Shown: in pieces, positions 50,587 through 61,743 of the stretch
Numbering within the stretch: the first letter of the stretch is position 1
How the letters are laid out: each line of letters opens with the position of its first letter
NCBI GenBank assembly: GCA_937138395.1
Contig: CAKZPB010000136.1
Span: 1 to 64,000 of the forward strand
From: an uncultured Pseudomonadota bacterium
GTDB lineage: Bacteria > Pseudomonadota > Gammaproteobacteria > Xanthomonadales > Wenzhouxiangellaceae
Direction: 5' to 3'
DNA: 64,000 nt
Program-made: the position numbers and the translations under genes
The notes under the pieces: model-generated
What the model saw: the letters and a program-made list of their open reading frames with translations, nothing else
Told to the model about the DNA's origin: nothing
The model's database searches: none

Positions 50587-51807
50587 ATGGCGACGACCCG
50601 CGATGAGTTGGAAGTCTTTTTATGGGAAGGTAAAGACAAGCGCGGTAAAGTCCTGAAGGGCGAGCGCTCGGCCAAGAGCCAGCAGTTGATCAAGGCTGAG
50701 CTGAGGATGCAGGGCATCACCCCTTCCCGCATCCGGAAAAAACCGAAAGCGCTGTTCGGTAGCGCCGGTAAGCGCATCTCGCCAAAAGACATTGCCGTCT
50801 TTACGCGCCAGCTGGCAACCATGTTGAATGCGGGTATCCCACTGGTCCAGGCCTTCACGATTATTGGGGCGGCGGCCGAAAACCCGCGCCTGCAAAAGCT
50901 GATCAATACGATTCGAGTCGATGTCGAGTCGGGTGCCACGCTGGCCGAAGCGCTCAGCAAGCATCCTGTCTATTTTGACGAACTCTACGTGAACCTGGTT
51001 GCATCAGGCGAAAGCGCCGGTGTGCTGGACCAGGTCCTGGAGAACATTGCGACCTACAAGGAGCGCATCGAATCGATCAAGGGAAAAATCAAGAAAGCAT
51101 TGTTCTATCCTGCAACAGTCGTGGCGGTAGCCATTATCGTGACTGCAATCCTGCTGATTTTCGTTATTCCTCAGTTCGACTCGATCTTCGAAAGTTTCGG
51201 TGCCGATCTGCCGGCATTTACTCAATTGATTGTCAACCTGTCCAACACGCTGCAACAATATGGGTTTCTTGTGCTGGTGGCCGTGATTGGCAGCATTGTT
51301 GGATTGATTGCGCTGAAAAAGCGAAGCAAATCCTTTGCTCATTTCCTCGATCGAATCAGTCTGAAAATCCCGGTGATCGGCGATGTATTGGAGAAAGCCG
51401 CGCTTTCTCGATTTGCGCGTACATTAGCCACAACCTTTGCGGCTGGCGTGCCACTGGTTGACGCGCTGAAAACCGTGGCAGGCGCTACCGGCAATATCGT
51501 CTATTCCAACGCAACGGATCAGATTCGCGAAGATGTGGCAACCGGTCATCAGATGCAGTTGGCCATGCAGCAAACCGGCTTGTTTCCTCCGATGGTGGTT
51601 CAGATGACGGCCATCGGTGAGGAAGCCGGCTCACTCGACGCCATGCTGCTGAAGGTGGCTGATTTCTACGAGGAAGAGGTCAATAATACGGTCGATGCGC
51701 TATCCAGTCTGCTCGAGCCGTTCATTATCGTTCTGGTCGGAACCATCATCGGTACCATTGTGATTGCCATGTATCTTCCGATCTTCCAGATCGCTTCTGT
51801 TGTGTAA
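50587..51807 (+). CDS. pilC: type IV pilus inner-membrane assembly protein PilC (type II secretion F family)
   Basis: FLWEGKDKRGKVLKGERSAKSQQLIKAELRMQGITPSRIRKKPK...FTRQLATMLNAGIPLVQAF. Confidence 0.95.
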   Translation: MATTRDELEVFLWEGKDKRGKVLKGERSAKSQQLIKAELRMQGITPSRIRKKPKALFGSAGKRISPKDIAVFTRQLATMLNAGIPLVQAFTIIGAAAENPRLQKLINTIRVDVESGATLAEALSKHPVYFDELYVNLVASGESAGVLDQVLENIATYKERIESIKGKIKKALFYPATVVAVAIIVTAILLIFVIPQFDSIFESFGADLPAFTQLIVNLSNTLQQYGFLVLVAVIGSIVGLIALKKRSKSFAHFLDRISLKIPVIGDVLEKAALSRFARTLATTFAAGVPLVDALKTVAGATGNIVYSNATDQIREDVATGHQMQLAMQQTGLFPPMVVQMTAIGEEAGSLDAMLLKVADFYEEEVNNTVDALSSLLEPFIIVLVGTIIGTIVIAMYLPIFQIASVV

Positions 51808-51810
51808 ACA

Positions 51811-52671
51811 ATGGATTCACTCGAATCGCTGAACCCTGCCGTACTCTACGGCGGGGTCCTCGTGCTGAGTTTGCTGGTCGGGAGTTTTCTCAACGTCGTC
51901 ATTCTCCGTTTACCGAACCGGATGATGCACGATTGGAAGTGTCAGTGTCGGGAATTGCTGGGCCTGGATGAAGGTAATGCCACCGAACAGCCGCCTGGCG
52001 TGGCAACCGGCCGTTCGCATTGCCCCAAGTGCAACGTCAAGATCGCCTGGTACGACAACATCCCGGTCATCAGCTGGCTGATGCTACGCGGACAGTGCCG
52101 AAACTGTGGTACGTCCATTTCGATTCGTTATCCAGCCGTCGAACTGCTGACCGCCATTCTTTCCCTGGTGGTTGTGGTGCAACTCGGCCCCACGCCTGCA
52201 GGCATGGCGGGGCTGTTGTTGACCTGGACCCTGATCGCAGGCGCTGGTATCGATCTGGACCACAAGCTCCTGCCTGATCAATTGACGCTGCCCCTGGTCT
52301 GGATTGGCTTGCTGCTGAACCTGTCGATGGGCCTTTTTACCGATCTGGAGTCTGCCGTTATTGGCGCCGTGGCCGGCTATCTGGTTCTGTGGCTGGTGTT
52401 TCATCTGTTCCGGCTTGCAACCGGCAAGGAAGGCATGGGCTACGGCGATTTCAAATTGCTATCGGCCATCGGCGCCTGGTTTGGCTGGCAGGTACTGCCC
52501 AGCGTGATCCTGCTTGCATCACTGGTCGGTGCCGGCATCGGAATTGGCTTGATCGTAGCCAAGCGACTGGGCCGCGAAGTACCGATCGCCTTCGGGCCAT
52601 TTCTGGCGGCGGCCGGTTGGTTGGTGTTAGTCAGCGATGGCGCAATCGTGGACCTGTTTTTCTTCTATTGA
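51811..52671 (+). CDS. pilD: type IV prepilin peptidase/methyltransferase PilD
   Basis: VGSFLNVVILRLP; HCPKCNVKIAWYDNIPVISWLMLRGQCRNCGTSISIRYPAVE; GMGYGDFKLLSAIGAWFG. Confidence 0.96.
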   Translation: MDSLESLNPAVLYGGVLVLSLLVGSFLNVVILRLPNRMMHDWKCQCRELLGLDEGNATEQPPGVATGRSHCPKCNVKIAWYDNIPVISWLMLRGQCRNCGTSISIRYPAVELLTAILSLVVVVQLGPTPAGMAGLLLTWTLIAGAGIDLDHKLLPDQLTLPLVWIGLLLNLSMGLFTDLESAVIGAVAGYLVLWLVFHLFRLATGKEGMGYGDFKLLSAIGAWFGWQVLPSVILLASLVGAGIGIGLIVAKRLGREVPIAFGPFLAAAGWLVLVSDGAIVDLFFFY

Positions 52672-52813
52672 TCGCCTCCAGCAGCGATCGCTATAGCCGG
52701 ATCTGACAGGCGGGGCTGAAACCCAAGCCCAGAATTAAACCGAGGTGTTTCTGCAGCCCCAGCCCAGCGGACTACGAAGGCTGAAACACCGGCCGGAGAA
52801 CAAAACCCGATCG

Positions 52814-55543
52814 TTAATCCGGCTTGCCATGGCATTGCTTGTACTTCTTGCCTGAACCACACGGGCACGGCTCATTGCGACCAATCTTGCGGCCTTCTCG
52901 GACGAAGGTTTCAACCGACTCGGCCGGGTTGCCCTGGCCGCTGGCACCTTGTGCGGGTCCGCCAGCCTGCGGATTGCTCATGCCTGCAGCTTCGCGGTGC
53001 TGGAACTCCATCGGCGCTTCGCGACGACGCTGCTCGTCGACCGCCTGGACGTCCTGCTCGGACTTGACCTGCACCCGCGCCAGAATCTTGATGACTTCGT
53101 GACGCATCCGAGCCAGCATGTCGGTAAACATTTCGAACCCTTCACGCTTGTACTCCTGCTGCGGTTTTTTCTGAGCAAAACCGCGCAGGTGTATACCCTT
53201 TCTCAGGTAGTCCATGTTGGCCAAGTGGTCTTTCCACTGCTGGTCGAGCACGTTCAGCATGACGGCTTTTTCGAACTGCAACATGACCTCGCGACCGGTC
53301 TGTTCCATTTTCGTATCGAAATGGGCATCGACCTTTTCCATAATGCGCTTGCGCAGTGCTTCTTCAGCCAGATCATCGTCTTCATCCAGCCACTGCCGAA
53401 TCGGAATTTCGATGCCGAACTCAGCCTCCAGCGCTTTCTCGAGCCCGTCCGGATCCCACATTTCGTCGATGGAATCGGGCGGAATGTAGCGATCAATCAG
53501 GTCGACAAAGGCTTCATCGCGCAGATCCTCAACCAACTCATGCACGTCATCGGACTGCATCAGCTCATTGCGCTGTGCATAAATGACGCGACGTTGATCG
53601 TTCGCCACGTCATCGAAATCAAGCAGGTTCTTGCGCATGTCGAAGTTATGTGCCTCAACCTTGCGCTGTGCGTTCTCGATGGCCTTTGTGACCCAGGGAT
53701 GTTCGATGGCTTCACCCTCGCCGACCAGCTTCTGCATCATGCCGCCCATGCGATCCGGCGCAAAGATGCGCATCAGGTTATCTTCCAGCGACAGGTAGAA
53801 CCGGCTGGAACCCGGGTCACCCTGACGACCGGATCGCCCGCGCAGCTGGTTGTCGATACGGCGCGATTCATGTCGCTCGGTGCCGATAATGTGAAGACCG
53901 CCCGCTTCGATGACTTGATCGTGACGCTGCTGCCAGTCCGCCTTGATTTTTTTCCTGTTTGCTTCGTCGGGCGAATCGCCAGCCTCGGCCAGTTCGACTT
54001 CCAGGCTGCCGCCCAGAACAATATCGGTGCCTCGACCGGCCATATTGGTGGCAATGGTGACCGCACCCGGCCTGCCGGCCTGGGCAATGATGTGGGCTTC
54101 GCGCTCATGCTGCTTTGCGTTCAGCACTTCATGCTTGATACCGGCTTTCTTCAGCGCCTTTGCCAGTAGTTCCGAGGTTTCGATGGACGTTGTACCCACC
54201 AACGTCGGCTGGCCTGCCGCGCTGCACTGCTTGATGTCATCGATGACGGCATCGAATTTTTCCATCGTGCTCTTGAACACCAGGTCGGGGTTGTCGATAC
54301 GCTGCATCGGCTTGTTGGTCGGTATGACCACGACCTCGAGACCGTAGATGGTCTGGAACTCATAGGCTTCGGTATCAGCAGTACCGGTCATGCCGGACAA
54401 CTTTTCGTACAGGCGGAAATAATTCTGGAAGGTAATCGAGGCCAGCGTCTGGTTCTCGCGCTGAATCGGTACGCCTTCCTTGGCCTCGACGGCCTGATGC
54501 AAACCATCCGACCAGCGCCGACCCGGCATCGTGCGGCCAGTAAATTCATCGACAATCACCACTTCACCATCGTTCACGATGTAATCGACATCGCGATTGA
54601 ACAGATGATGCGCCCGCAGACAGGCGTTCAGGGTATGGGTCAGATTCAGATTCTGCGCATCGTACAGACTGTCTTCAGGCTTCAGCAGGTCCACCTCAGT
54701 CAGCAGTTGCTCGACGTGCGCCATGCCCTCTTCACTCAAGTGTACCTGCTTGGATTTTTCGTCAATTGAAAAATCACCCGGACCGTCCTCCTCTTCCTGG
54801 GGCGTCATCTTCGGAACGATGCGGTTGATCTTGACGTACAGCTCTGGACCCTCGTCGGCAGGGCCCGAAATGATCAAGGGCGTTCGCGCCTCGTCAATCA
54901 GGATCGAGTCGACCTCATCGACGATGGCGAAATGCTGGCCGCGCTGGACTTTCTGATCCTTCGAGAAGGCCATGTTGTCGCGCAGGTAATCGAAACCGAA
55001 TTCGTTGTTGGTGCCGTAAGTAATGTCGCAGGCATATGCGGCTCGCTTGGCGGCGGCCGACATGCCCGGTACCGAAACACCGACGCTCAGATCCAGGGCA
55101 TGATAAATCGGCCCCATCCAATCCGCGTCTCGCCGGGCCAGGTAGTCGTTGACGGTAATGACATGCACGCCCTGATCAGCAATGGCGTTCAGATATACCG
55201 CAAGCGTCGCGACCAGCGTTTTACCCTCACCGGTTTTCATTTCAGCAATCTTGCCCTGGTGAAGCACCATGCCGCCGATTAACTGGGCGTCGAAATGACG
55301 CATTCCCAATGTTCGTACCGAGGCCTCACGACAGACGGCAAAAGCCTCTGGCAACAGGTCATCGAGTGTTTCTCCAGCTTCGAAACGCTGCCGAAACTCG
55401 ACTGTTTTCCCGCGCAGCGCCTCATCACTGAGCTCCTTGGTATCGGCCTCGAGCTCATTGATTTGGTCAACGTGTTTTTGCAGTTGCTTCAGCAGTCGCT
55501 CATTACGACTGCCGATAACGCGGGTGATCAGACTTTTTAGCAT
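52814..55543 (-). CDS. secA: preprotein translocase ATPase SecA
   Basis: [32 protein letters not shown]...[20 protein letters not shown]-terminal zinc-binding [18 protein letters not shown]. Confidence 0.98.
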   Translation of the reverse strand: MLKSLITRVIGSRNERLLKQLQKHVDQINELEADTKELSDEALRGKTVEFRQRFEAGETLDDLLPEAFAVCREASVRTLGMRHFDAQLIGGMVLHQGKIAEMKTGEGKTLVATLAVYLNAIADQGVHVITVNDYLARRDADWMGPIYHALDLSVGVSVPGMSAAAKRAAYACDITYGTNNEFGFDYLRDNMAFSKDQKVQRGQHFAIVDEVDSILIDEARTPLIISGPADEGPELYVKINRIVPKMTPQEEEDGPGDFSIDEKSKQVHLSEEGMAHVEQLLTEVDLLKPEDSLYDAQNLNLTHTLNACLRAHHLFNRDVDYIVNDGEVVIVDEFTGRTMPGRRWSDGLHQAVEAKEGVPIQRENQTLASITFQNYFRLYEKLSGMTGTADTEAYEFQTIYGLEVVVIPTNKPMQRIDNPDLVFKSTMEKFDAVIDDIKQCSAAGQPTLVGTTSIETSELLAKALKKAGIKHEVLNAKQHEREAHIIAQAGRPGAVTIATNMAGRGTDIVLGGSLEVELAEAGDSPDEANRKKIKADWQQRHDQVIEAGGLHIIGTERHESRRIDNQLRGRSGRQGDPGSSRFYLSLEDNLMRIFAPDRMGGMMQKLVGEGEAIEHPWVTKAIENAQRKVEAHNFDMRKNLLDFDDVANDQRRVIYAQRNELMQSDDVHELVEDLRDEAFVDLIDRYIPPDSIDEMWDPDGLEKALEAEFGIEIPIRQWLDEDDDLAEEALRKRIMEKVDAHFDTKMEQTGREVMLQFEKAVMLNVLDQQWKDHLANMDYLRKGIHLRGFAQKKPQQEYKREGFEMFTDMLARMRHEVIKILARVQVKSEQDVQAVDEQRRREAPMEFQHREAAGMSNPQAGGPAQGASGQGNPAESVETFVREGRKIGRNEPCPCGSGKKYKQCHGKPD

Positions 55544-55761
55544 CGTGAATTCACTTGATTTTTCAGGACTGTGCTGTACTACCAGCTTGGGGCTGACTGG
55601 CACGGTATCAAGCAGCTGGGCCTGATTGCCAGAATGTGTTGTGGCTCAAGCCAAGCGGCTCAATGCTCTATTTTATCGGAACGCAGCGTTCAGTATCATG
55701 CTTGTACCAGGTCGCAGAATCACGTAAATTCGAGTATCCAGGATTCAACCCACGTTCGCAA

Positions 55762-56103
55762 ATGACTGAGCAAAAACCAGCCGACAAGTCTCGCACCGTT
55801 TCTCAGGTCGCCGCCACGAGCCAAGGCCTTGGCGGCGCTGTCCGACAAGCCCAGGCTTTCCAGGCGCTGAATGAACGCGTGGTGCAATCGCTGCCGGACA
55901 GCGTACGACCGCATGTCCGCATTGCCTGTATTGAAGGAGACTGCCTGATGATCGGTGCTGAATCGCCCGCTTGGGCAACACAGGCGCGGCTGTGGGCCGA
56001 CACGATGGTCAACGAGGCTGCAGCCTTGTGGCCCGTACCGATCCGTCGAAGCGAGATTTTTGTATCAAATGATTCGTTCCGACTGATTCGTGGCGATCTG
56101 TAA
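55762..56103 (+). CDS. dciA: DciA-like (DUF721) protein
   Basis: FQALNERVVQSLPDSVRPHVRIACIEGDCLMIGAESPAWATQARLWADTMVNEA; located between secA and lpxC. Confidence 0.8.
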   Translation: MTEQKPADKSRTVSQVAATSQGLGGAVRQAQAFQALNERVVQSLPDSVRPHVRIACIEGDCLMIGAESPAWATQARLWADTMVNEAAALWPVPIRRSEIFVSNDSFRLIRGDL

Positions 56104-56399
56104 AACACTTCATCGCTACCACCGTGGCCACACTGTGCCCACAGCCCCGGTTCCGAAATTCGGCTACTGGTCAACCGAAAATACCCGGTCGATTCAGTTC
56201 TTTCTTTCGGCGATGCCGATGCAGGAATAACGAGCCAGGTGACAAAGAACGAATAGATAGAGCAGACAAAAGCGCTGGATCACACCGTCGCTAGTTCAAG
56301 CTACGAAATAGTGCGGTCACTGCGTCGCCGGGAGACCCGGTCAAATTGTCAGCTATCGTGCGTCTGAACGGGTCGCCAGCTGGACTGGTTGCGCAGTCG

Positions 56400-57314
56400 T
56401 CAAACTGCCTGAGCCGGCTGCAAGAAAGAAATGGGTGCGTTGGCATTTTCTTCGAGCGTCACGTCCTCCCAGGCAGATTCATCGGCCAATACCTTTCGTA
56501 GCAGCTGATTATTCAATTCATGGCCGGATTTGTGACCACTGAACCAACCGATCGGGCTGGCGCCCAGCAAATACAGATCGCCAATGGCATCCAGCATCTT
56601 GTGCTTGACGAATTCGTCTTCATAGCGCAATCCATCGCTGTTGAGCACGCGGTAATCGTCGACGACGACCGCATTGTCGAGGCTGCCGCCCAGAACCAGA
56701 TTACGTTGGCGCAGATATTCAATATCGCGCATGAAGCCGAACGTACGGGCGCGCGCGACTTCTTTTAAATACGAGGTCGTGGAAAAATCCAGATCGGCAC
56801 GACATGTACGGTCCTTGAACACCGGATGGTCAAATTCAATCTGAAACGATACACGGAAGCCATCGAACGGCTCAAACCGAACCCAGCGGTCGCCATCGAC
56901 CAATTCAACTGGTTTCTTGATTCGGACGAAACGCTTGGCCTTGTTCTGCTCGGCAATGCCTGCAGACTGAATCAGAAATACGAATGGGCCGGCACTGCCG
57001 TCCATGATCGGCACTTCTGAGGCCGTCAGATCAACAAACACGTTGTCGATGCCGAGTCCTGCCAAAGCCGATACCAGATGCTCGATCGTTGCAACGCGCG
57101 TACCATCCGTGCCGACCAGGGTGGTTGACAGTGCAGTGTCGCCCACGTGATGGGGCTCCGCCTTGATTTCGAACACGGGATCCAGATCGATCCGTCGAAA
57201 GACAATACCTGTGTCGACCGGTGCAGGGCGAAGGGTCATCACGACCTTTTCCCCGTTGTGCATACCGACACCGGTCGCGCGGATGACGTTTTTGAGTGTA
57301 CGTTGTTTAATCAC
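56400..57314 (-). CDS. lpxC: UDP-3-O-acyl-N-acetylglucosamine deacetylase
   Basis: [44 protein letters not shown]. Confidence 0.98.
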   Translation of the reverse strand: MIKQRTLKNVIRATGVGMHNGEKVVMTLRPAPVDTGIVFRRIDLDPVFEIKAEPHHVGDTALSTTLVGTDGTRVATIEHLVSALAGLGIDNVFVDLTASEVPIMDGSAGPFVFLIQSAGIAEQNKAKRFVRIKKPVELVDGDRWVRFEPFDGFRVSFQIEFDHPVFKDRTCRADLDFSTTSYLKEVARARTFGFMRDIEYLRQRNLVLGGSLDNAVVVDDYRVLNSDGLRYEDEFVKHKMLDAIGDLYLLGASPIGWFSGHKSGHELNNQLLRKVLADESAWEDVTLEENANAPISFLQPAQAV

Positions 57315-57384
57315 GGCAATATTTACTGATCAATAACCTTTCAATACTAGCACATTCTTCAAAAACCAGCCCTTTATGTCAATT

Positions 57385-57408
57385 TTATTACGCTGGTTAT
57401 TACGCTGG
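57385..57408. repeat. perfect 12-bp tandem duplication
   Basis: TTATTACGCTGG repeated twice. Confidence 0.9.
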
Positions 57409-57414
57409 AATGTC

Positions 57415-57458
57415 GCTCATCCCGCGATGACGCGGCGAGTCATCAAAGCGGGATGAGC
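57415..57458. repeat. large perfect palindromic (REP-like) element between lpxC and ftsZ
   Basis: GCTCATCCCGC GATGAC GCGGCGA GTCATC AAA GCGGGATGAGC: 17 bp of stem interrupted by an AAA bulge. Confidence 0.8.
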
Positions 57459-57475
57459 AACACGAATTGATACGA

Positions 57476-58636
57476 TCAATCAGCCTGATTGCGTAGAAAA
57501 GCCGGAATGTCCAGATATTGAAACTCAGTCTGCTCGACATCGGTCGCGCGCTCGGACCGACGCCCTGGCCGACGATTAGGCTCATTCGACTCAGGCTCAT
57601 CATCTTCGGCAAATACCGGACGATCGTCCGTGCCGGTCCTGATCAACTGCATCGGCTTTTCCTTTTCAATGTTCCTTTTATGGCCGAGTCCGGTCGCAAC
57701 GACGGTTACGCGGATTTCGTCATTCATATCCGGCTCGATCACCGTGCCCATCACGACCGTGGCATCTTCGCTGGCCAAGTCAGCGATGGTCGTACCGACC
57801 TCTTCGAATTCGCGCATCGACAGATTCATCCCGGCCGTCACGTTGACCAGAATGCCGCAGGCACCGGCCAGATTCACGTCTTCCAGCAGCGGTGAGCCAA
57901 TGGCCGACTGGGCCGCCATCAGGGCGCGATCCTGGCCCGTTGCGCAGCCGGATCCCATCATGGCCATGCCCATTTCAGACATCACGGTGCGCACATCGGC
58001 AAAGTCGACGTTGATCAAGCCAGGTCGTGTAATCAACTCGGCAATACCCTGGACTGCACCTGACAGCACCTGGTTGGCTGCCTTGAAGGCATTCAGCAGC
58101 GTAATGTCGGGACCAAGCACGCTGAGCAGTTTTGAATTCGGAATCGTGATCAACGAATCGACGTGATGACCCAGTTCGTCAATGCCCTGCTGAGCAACGC
58201 CAGAGCGACGCTGGCCCTCGAACGGAAACGGACGGGTCACGACAGCGACCGTCAGCACGCCCATTTCCTTGGCCGTTTGTGCAACTACGGGTGCCGCCCC
58301 GGTACCGGTCCCGCCACCCATACCGGCAGTCACGAAAACCATGTCGCAGCCTTCCAGCATTTCGCAGATTCGATCACGATCTTCGAGCGCTGCTTGACGA
58401 CCCACTTCGGGATTGGCGCCGGCACCCAGGCCCTTGGTGACGCTCGATCCGATCTGCAGCGTGGTCTTGCCCTTGAAGCTCTTCAACGCCTGGGCATCGG
58501 TATTGACTGAGACAAACTCGACCCCGTCGATGTTGGCTTCGACCATCTGGTTGACGGCATTACCGCCGCCCCCGCCGATGCCAAGCACCTTGATGGTCGC
58601 ACTCGGTGTGTAATTCTCGATTAATTCAAAAGCCAT
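57476..58636 (-). CDS. ftsZ: cell division protein FtsZ
   Basis: [50 protein letters not shown]. Confidence 0.98.
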   Translation of the reverse strand: MAFELIENYTPSATIKVLGIGGGGGNAVNQMVEANIDGVEFVSVNTDAQALKSFKGKTTLQIGSSVTKGLGAGANPEVGRQAALEDRDRICEMLEGCDMVFVTAGMGGGTGTGAAPVVAQTAKEMGVLTVAVVTRPFPFEGQRRSGVAQQGIDELGHHVDSLITIPNSKLLSVLGPDITLLNAFKAANQVLSGAVQGIAELITRPGLINVDFADVRTVMSEMGMAMMGSGCATGQDRALMAAQSAIGSPLLEDVNLAGACGILVNVTAGMNLSMREFEEVGTTIADLASEDATVVMGTVIEPDMNDEIRVTVVATGLGHKRNIEKEKPMQLIRTGTDDRPVFAEDDEPESNEPNRRPGRRSERATDVEQTEFQYLDIPAFLRNQAD

Positions 58637-58773
58637 GATGTAGTTCTCCTGTTACTCGCCGTTAGAGAAAAATTCAGAACAAAGGAATACGGCGCGCACC
58701 TTCTTGACGGATGCTTTGCGCCGCTTCCGGGCTGAACTGAAAATGAATTGTTGTTGAATTGAGCTCCAGCGCA

Positions 58774-60006
58774 TCAGAATTCACCCTGGAACCAGTTTTT
58801 GAAGCGGCTCAACAAGCCGCCGGAATGACCTCGGCCGAGGCCACCACCACGCGGACGATCCAGCTTGCTGCCGCGCAGCAGCAAACCAACGCCGGTGGCA
58901 TGAATCGGGTTATTGACGACTTCCGACAGGCCCTGCACGTGCTGCGGGGCACCGAGTCGAACCGGCATATGCATGATTTCTTCGGCCAGCTCGACCACGC
59001 CTTCCATCCGCGCACCGCCGCCAGTCAGCACCAGGCCAGCAGGGATCAGGTTTTCGCAGCCGGACTGGCGTAGTTGTTTCTGCACATGGTGGAACAATTC
59101 GCGATAGCGCGCTTCGACCACCTGGGCCAGCGTCTGGCGCTCCAGTCGTCGTGGTGGTCGATCGCCGACGCTTGGCACCTGGATGGTTTCTTCGCTGGTT
59201 GCCAGCTGCTCCAGTGCACAGGCGTACTTGATCTTGATTTCTTCAGCGTGCTGGGTCGGGGTGCGTAGCGCGACCGCAATATCACTGGTCACAAGGTCAC
59301 CGGCAATGGGAATGCAGGCGGTGTGCTGGATCGCACCCTCGGAGAATACGGCGATGTCCGTAGTGCCGGCACCGATGTCGATCAGGCCGATGCCGAGTTC
59401 TTTCTCATCGTCGGACAACACCGACTCACTGGACGCGAGTTGATGAAGAATCAGGTCGTCAACCTGCAATCCGCAGCGGGCCACACATTTGGTCACGTTC
59501 TGAACCGCACTGACCGCCGCGGTAACCAAGTGGACCTGAACCTCCAGCCGCACGCCGGACATGCCGATCGGCTGCCGGATGCCATCGGTTGAATCGATCA
59601 TGTAGCCCTTCGGCAGCACATGCAGAATTCGCTGGTCAGCCGGGATGGCCACGGCCCGGGCCGATTCCAGTACGCGTTCGACATCGGCATCGTCGACCTC
59701 GGTATCGCGGATCGCGACCGCGCCATGCGAGTCACGTGAGTTGACGTGCGTGCCGGAAATCCCGGCAAACACCGAGTGAATTTCGCAATCCGCCATCAAC
59801 TCGGCTTCCTCGACCGCGCGTTGGATCGATTGCTCGGTCGATTCGATGTCGACCACCATGCCGCGTTTCAGACCGCGCGAAGAATGGGAACCAAGCCCGA
59901 TCACTTCCACCGACCCGTCGGCCTGGATTTCACCCACGATCGCAACGATCTTGCTGGTACCGATGTCCAGCCCTACAACCAATGATTTATCCGGCTTTCT
60001 AGCCAT
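58774..60006 (-). CDS. ftsA: cell division protein FtsA
   Basis: MARKPDKSLVVGLDIGTSKIVAIVGEIQADGSVEVIGLGSHSSRGLKRGMVVDIE. Confidence 0.97.
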   Translation of the reverse strand: MARKPDKSLVVGLDIGTSKIVAIVGEIQADGSVEVIGLGSHSSRGLKRGMVVDIESTEQSIQRAVEEAELMADCEIHSVFAGISGTHVNSRDSHGAVAIRDTEVDDADVERVLESARAVAIPADQRILHVLPKGYMIDSTDGIRQPIGMSGVRLEVQVHLVTAAVSAVQNVTKCVARCGLQVDDLILHQLASSESVLSDDEKELGIGLIDIGAGTTDIAVFSEGAIQHTACIPIAGDLVTSDIAVALRTPTQHAEEIKIKYACALEQLATSEETIQVPSVGDRPPRRLERQTLAQVVEARYRELFHHVQKQLRQSGCENLIPAGLVLTGGGARMEGVVELAEEIMHMPVRLGAPQHVQGLSEVVNNPIHATGVGLLLRGSKLDRPRGGGLGRGHSGGLLSRFKNWFQGEF

Positions 60007-60820
60007 GTTCTTCCTCTTTTGCTGGATCACGATCCTGCGACTTGACAAGACGGCTCCCGAATTCCGATACATGCCCAGGCCATGGCGCCGACTGCAATGC
60101 GGTTTCGCCGGCATTCGCCGGCTGTTCTACCGGCGGTTTGACGGGCGTTATGGCGAGGCCGTTCGGGTAGCGCAGATCAATTCGTGCAATGCTGTTCATG
60201 TTGACCAACTGCCGATGAACGGCCAGGAACCGCTTCAGCCTGTGCTGAATCTGTTCGCGGCCCAGCAGCAGCAATTGCCCACTGTCCAGCCGCAACGACC
60301 AGGCACCGCGCGGGTCCAGCACCAATTGATTCAGGTCCAGACCGGACTGAACCAGTTCCATTCGAAGCTGCTGCCAGGTCTGAAACACATCCTGTTGACG
60401 ACTTTCCGGTCCCTTGAGATCCACCAGACCCTGCATGCCAGCAGTGCCGGCGACATCGAACACGGCACCGTTTGCACTCATCAGACCGGTCTGATTCCAG
60501 CGTGCGACTACACGATGCTCGACCACGGTAATTTCGAGCGCGTCCGGCCAATGTCGACTGATGTAGACCCGCTCGACCCAGGGCAGGCGCTCGATCGCGT
60601 TGCGCGCCCGTTCGATATCTACAGCGAAGAACCCAAGCGCGGCCTCTTGCGCAACCGCTGCGCGCACTTGCTCGGCCGTGGTTCGGTCCAGTTCACCAGC
60701 CACTTCAAGCCAGCGAATCGGCCACTGTTCTGCCTTGTTCAGGCCGCCGAAGGTCCAGATGGATAGACCGGCTGCGGTAATCAGCAATAGCCCGGCAATT
60801 GACCAGATCATGATCTTCAT
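59999..60820 (-). CDS. ftsQ: cell division protein FtsQ
   Basis: Single TM, then VAQEAALGFFAVDIERARNAIERLPWVERVYISRHWPDALEITVVEH (POTRA). Confidence 0.95.
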   Translation of the reverse strand: MKIMIWSIAGLLLITAAGLSIWTFGGLNKAEQWPIRWLEVAGELDRTTAEQVRAAVAQEAALGFFAVDIERARNAIERLPWVERVYISRHWPDALEITVVEHRVVARWNQTGLMSANGAVFDVAGTAGMQGLVDLKGPESRQQDVFQTWQQLRMELVQSGLDLNQLVLDPRGAWSLRLDSGQLLLLGREQIQHRLKRFLAVHRQLVNMNSIARIDLRYPNGLAITPVKPPVEQPANAGETALQSAPWPGHVSEFGSRLVKSQDRDPAKEEEHG

Positions 60821-61743
60821 GCTGCGATCTCCTCCGCGTTCATGCTGGTCAGCAGAATGCACTCGACCAGTTGCGGGAATGAGATGCCTGCCGCTTTTGC
60901 GGCCATCGGCACGAGCGAAGTATTGGTCATACCGGGCACTGTATTGGCTTCAAGCAGCCAGGGCTGATGTTGACCGTCGAGCATGAAGTCCACCCGACCC
61001 CAGCCTGAACAGCCGAGCATTTCAAAAGCCTGAACTGCCAGCGCCTGAAGCTGACTCTCCTGATCTTCCGGCAGACCGCAGGGGCAGTGATACTGGGTGT
61101 CATGTGCCTGATACTTGGCATCGTAATCGTAGAATTCCCGCGGTGTCTGGATCCGGATCAGCGGCAGAGCCTGCCCTTCAATCAATGCAGCCGTGTATTC
61201 ATGCCCCTCGATCATGCGCTCGACCAGTACCACTCGATCATGCTCGAGCCCGCGCTCGATGGCGCGCCTCAGCTGACCGCGTTCAAGCACGCGCGTCATG
61301 CCCACACTGGAGCCTTCGCGAGCTGGCTTGACGAATAAAGGGGGCTGCAAATCGTCCAGCACCTGCTCGGCCTGGTCACAGGAATCAACCGCACGCCAGT
61401 CCGGCGTTGGCAGGGCACAGACCCGCCACAGCCGCTTGCTCTGGAGCTTGTCCATCGCGAGGGCCGATCCGGTCTGGGCAGACCCTGTCATCGGAATATC
61501 AAGAATGCGCATGGCACCCTGCAAACAACCATCTTCACCGCCGCGCCCGTGCAGCATATTCAGCACGCGATCAATTTTTCCGTCCATTGCAGACTCGATG
61601 ACAGCCCGCGGCCCGTCCAGCCAGTCATACGACAGACCCAGGCTGTCCAGCGCTTCGGCCACAGCCCGACCACTGCGCAACGAAATCTCGCGCTCTGCGC
61701 TGTCGCCGCCGGCAGCCAATCCAATACGCCCGAATTCGCTCAT
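60817..61743 (-). CDS. ddl: D-alanine--D-alanine ligase
   Basis: GRIGLAAGGDSAEREISLRSGRAVAEAL; FVKPAREGSSVGMTRV; LEANTVPGMTNTSLVPMAAKAAG. Confidence 0.97.
   Translation of the reverse strand: MSEFGRIGLAAGGDSAEREISLRSGRAVAEALDSLGLSYDWLDGPRAVIESAMDGKIDRVLNMLHGRGGEDGCLQGAMRILDIPMTGSAQTGSALAMDKLQSKRLWRVCALPTPDWRAVDSCDQAEQVLDDLQPPLFVKPAREGSSVGMTRVLERGQLRRAIERGLEHDRVVLVERMIEGHEYTAALIEGQALPLIRIQTPREFYDYDAKYQAHDTQYHCPCGLPEDQESQLQALAVQAFEMLGCSGWGRVDFMLDGQHQPWLLEANTVPGMTNTSLVPMAAKAAGISFPQLVECILLTSMNAEEIAA

Noticed and set aside
52949-54169. 406-aa plus-strand ORF antisense to secA
   Set aside because: Shadow ORF; secA on the minus strand is unambiguous.
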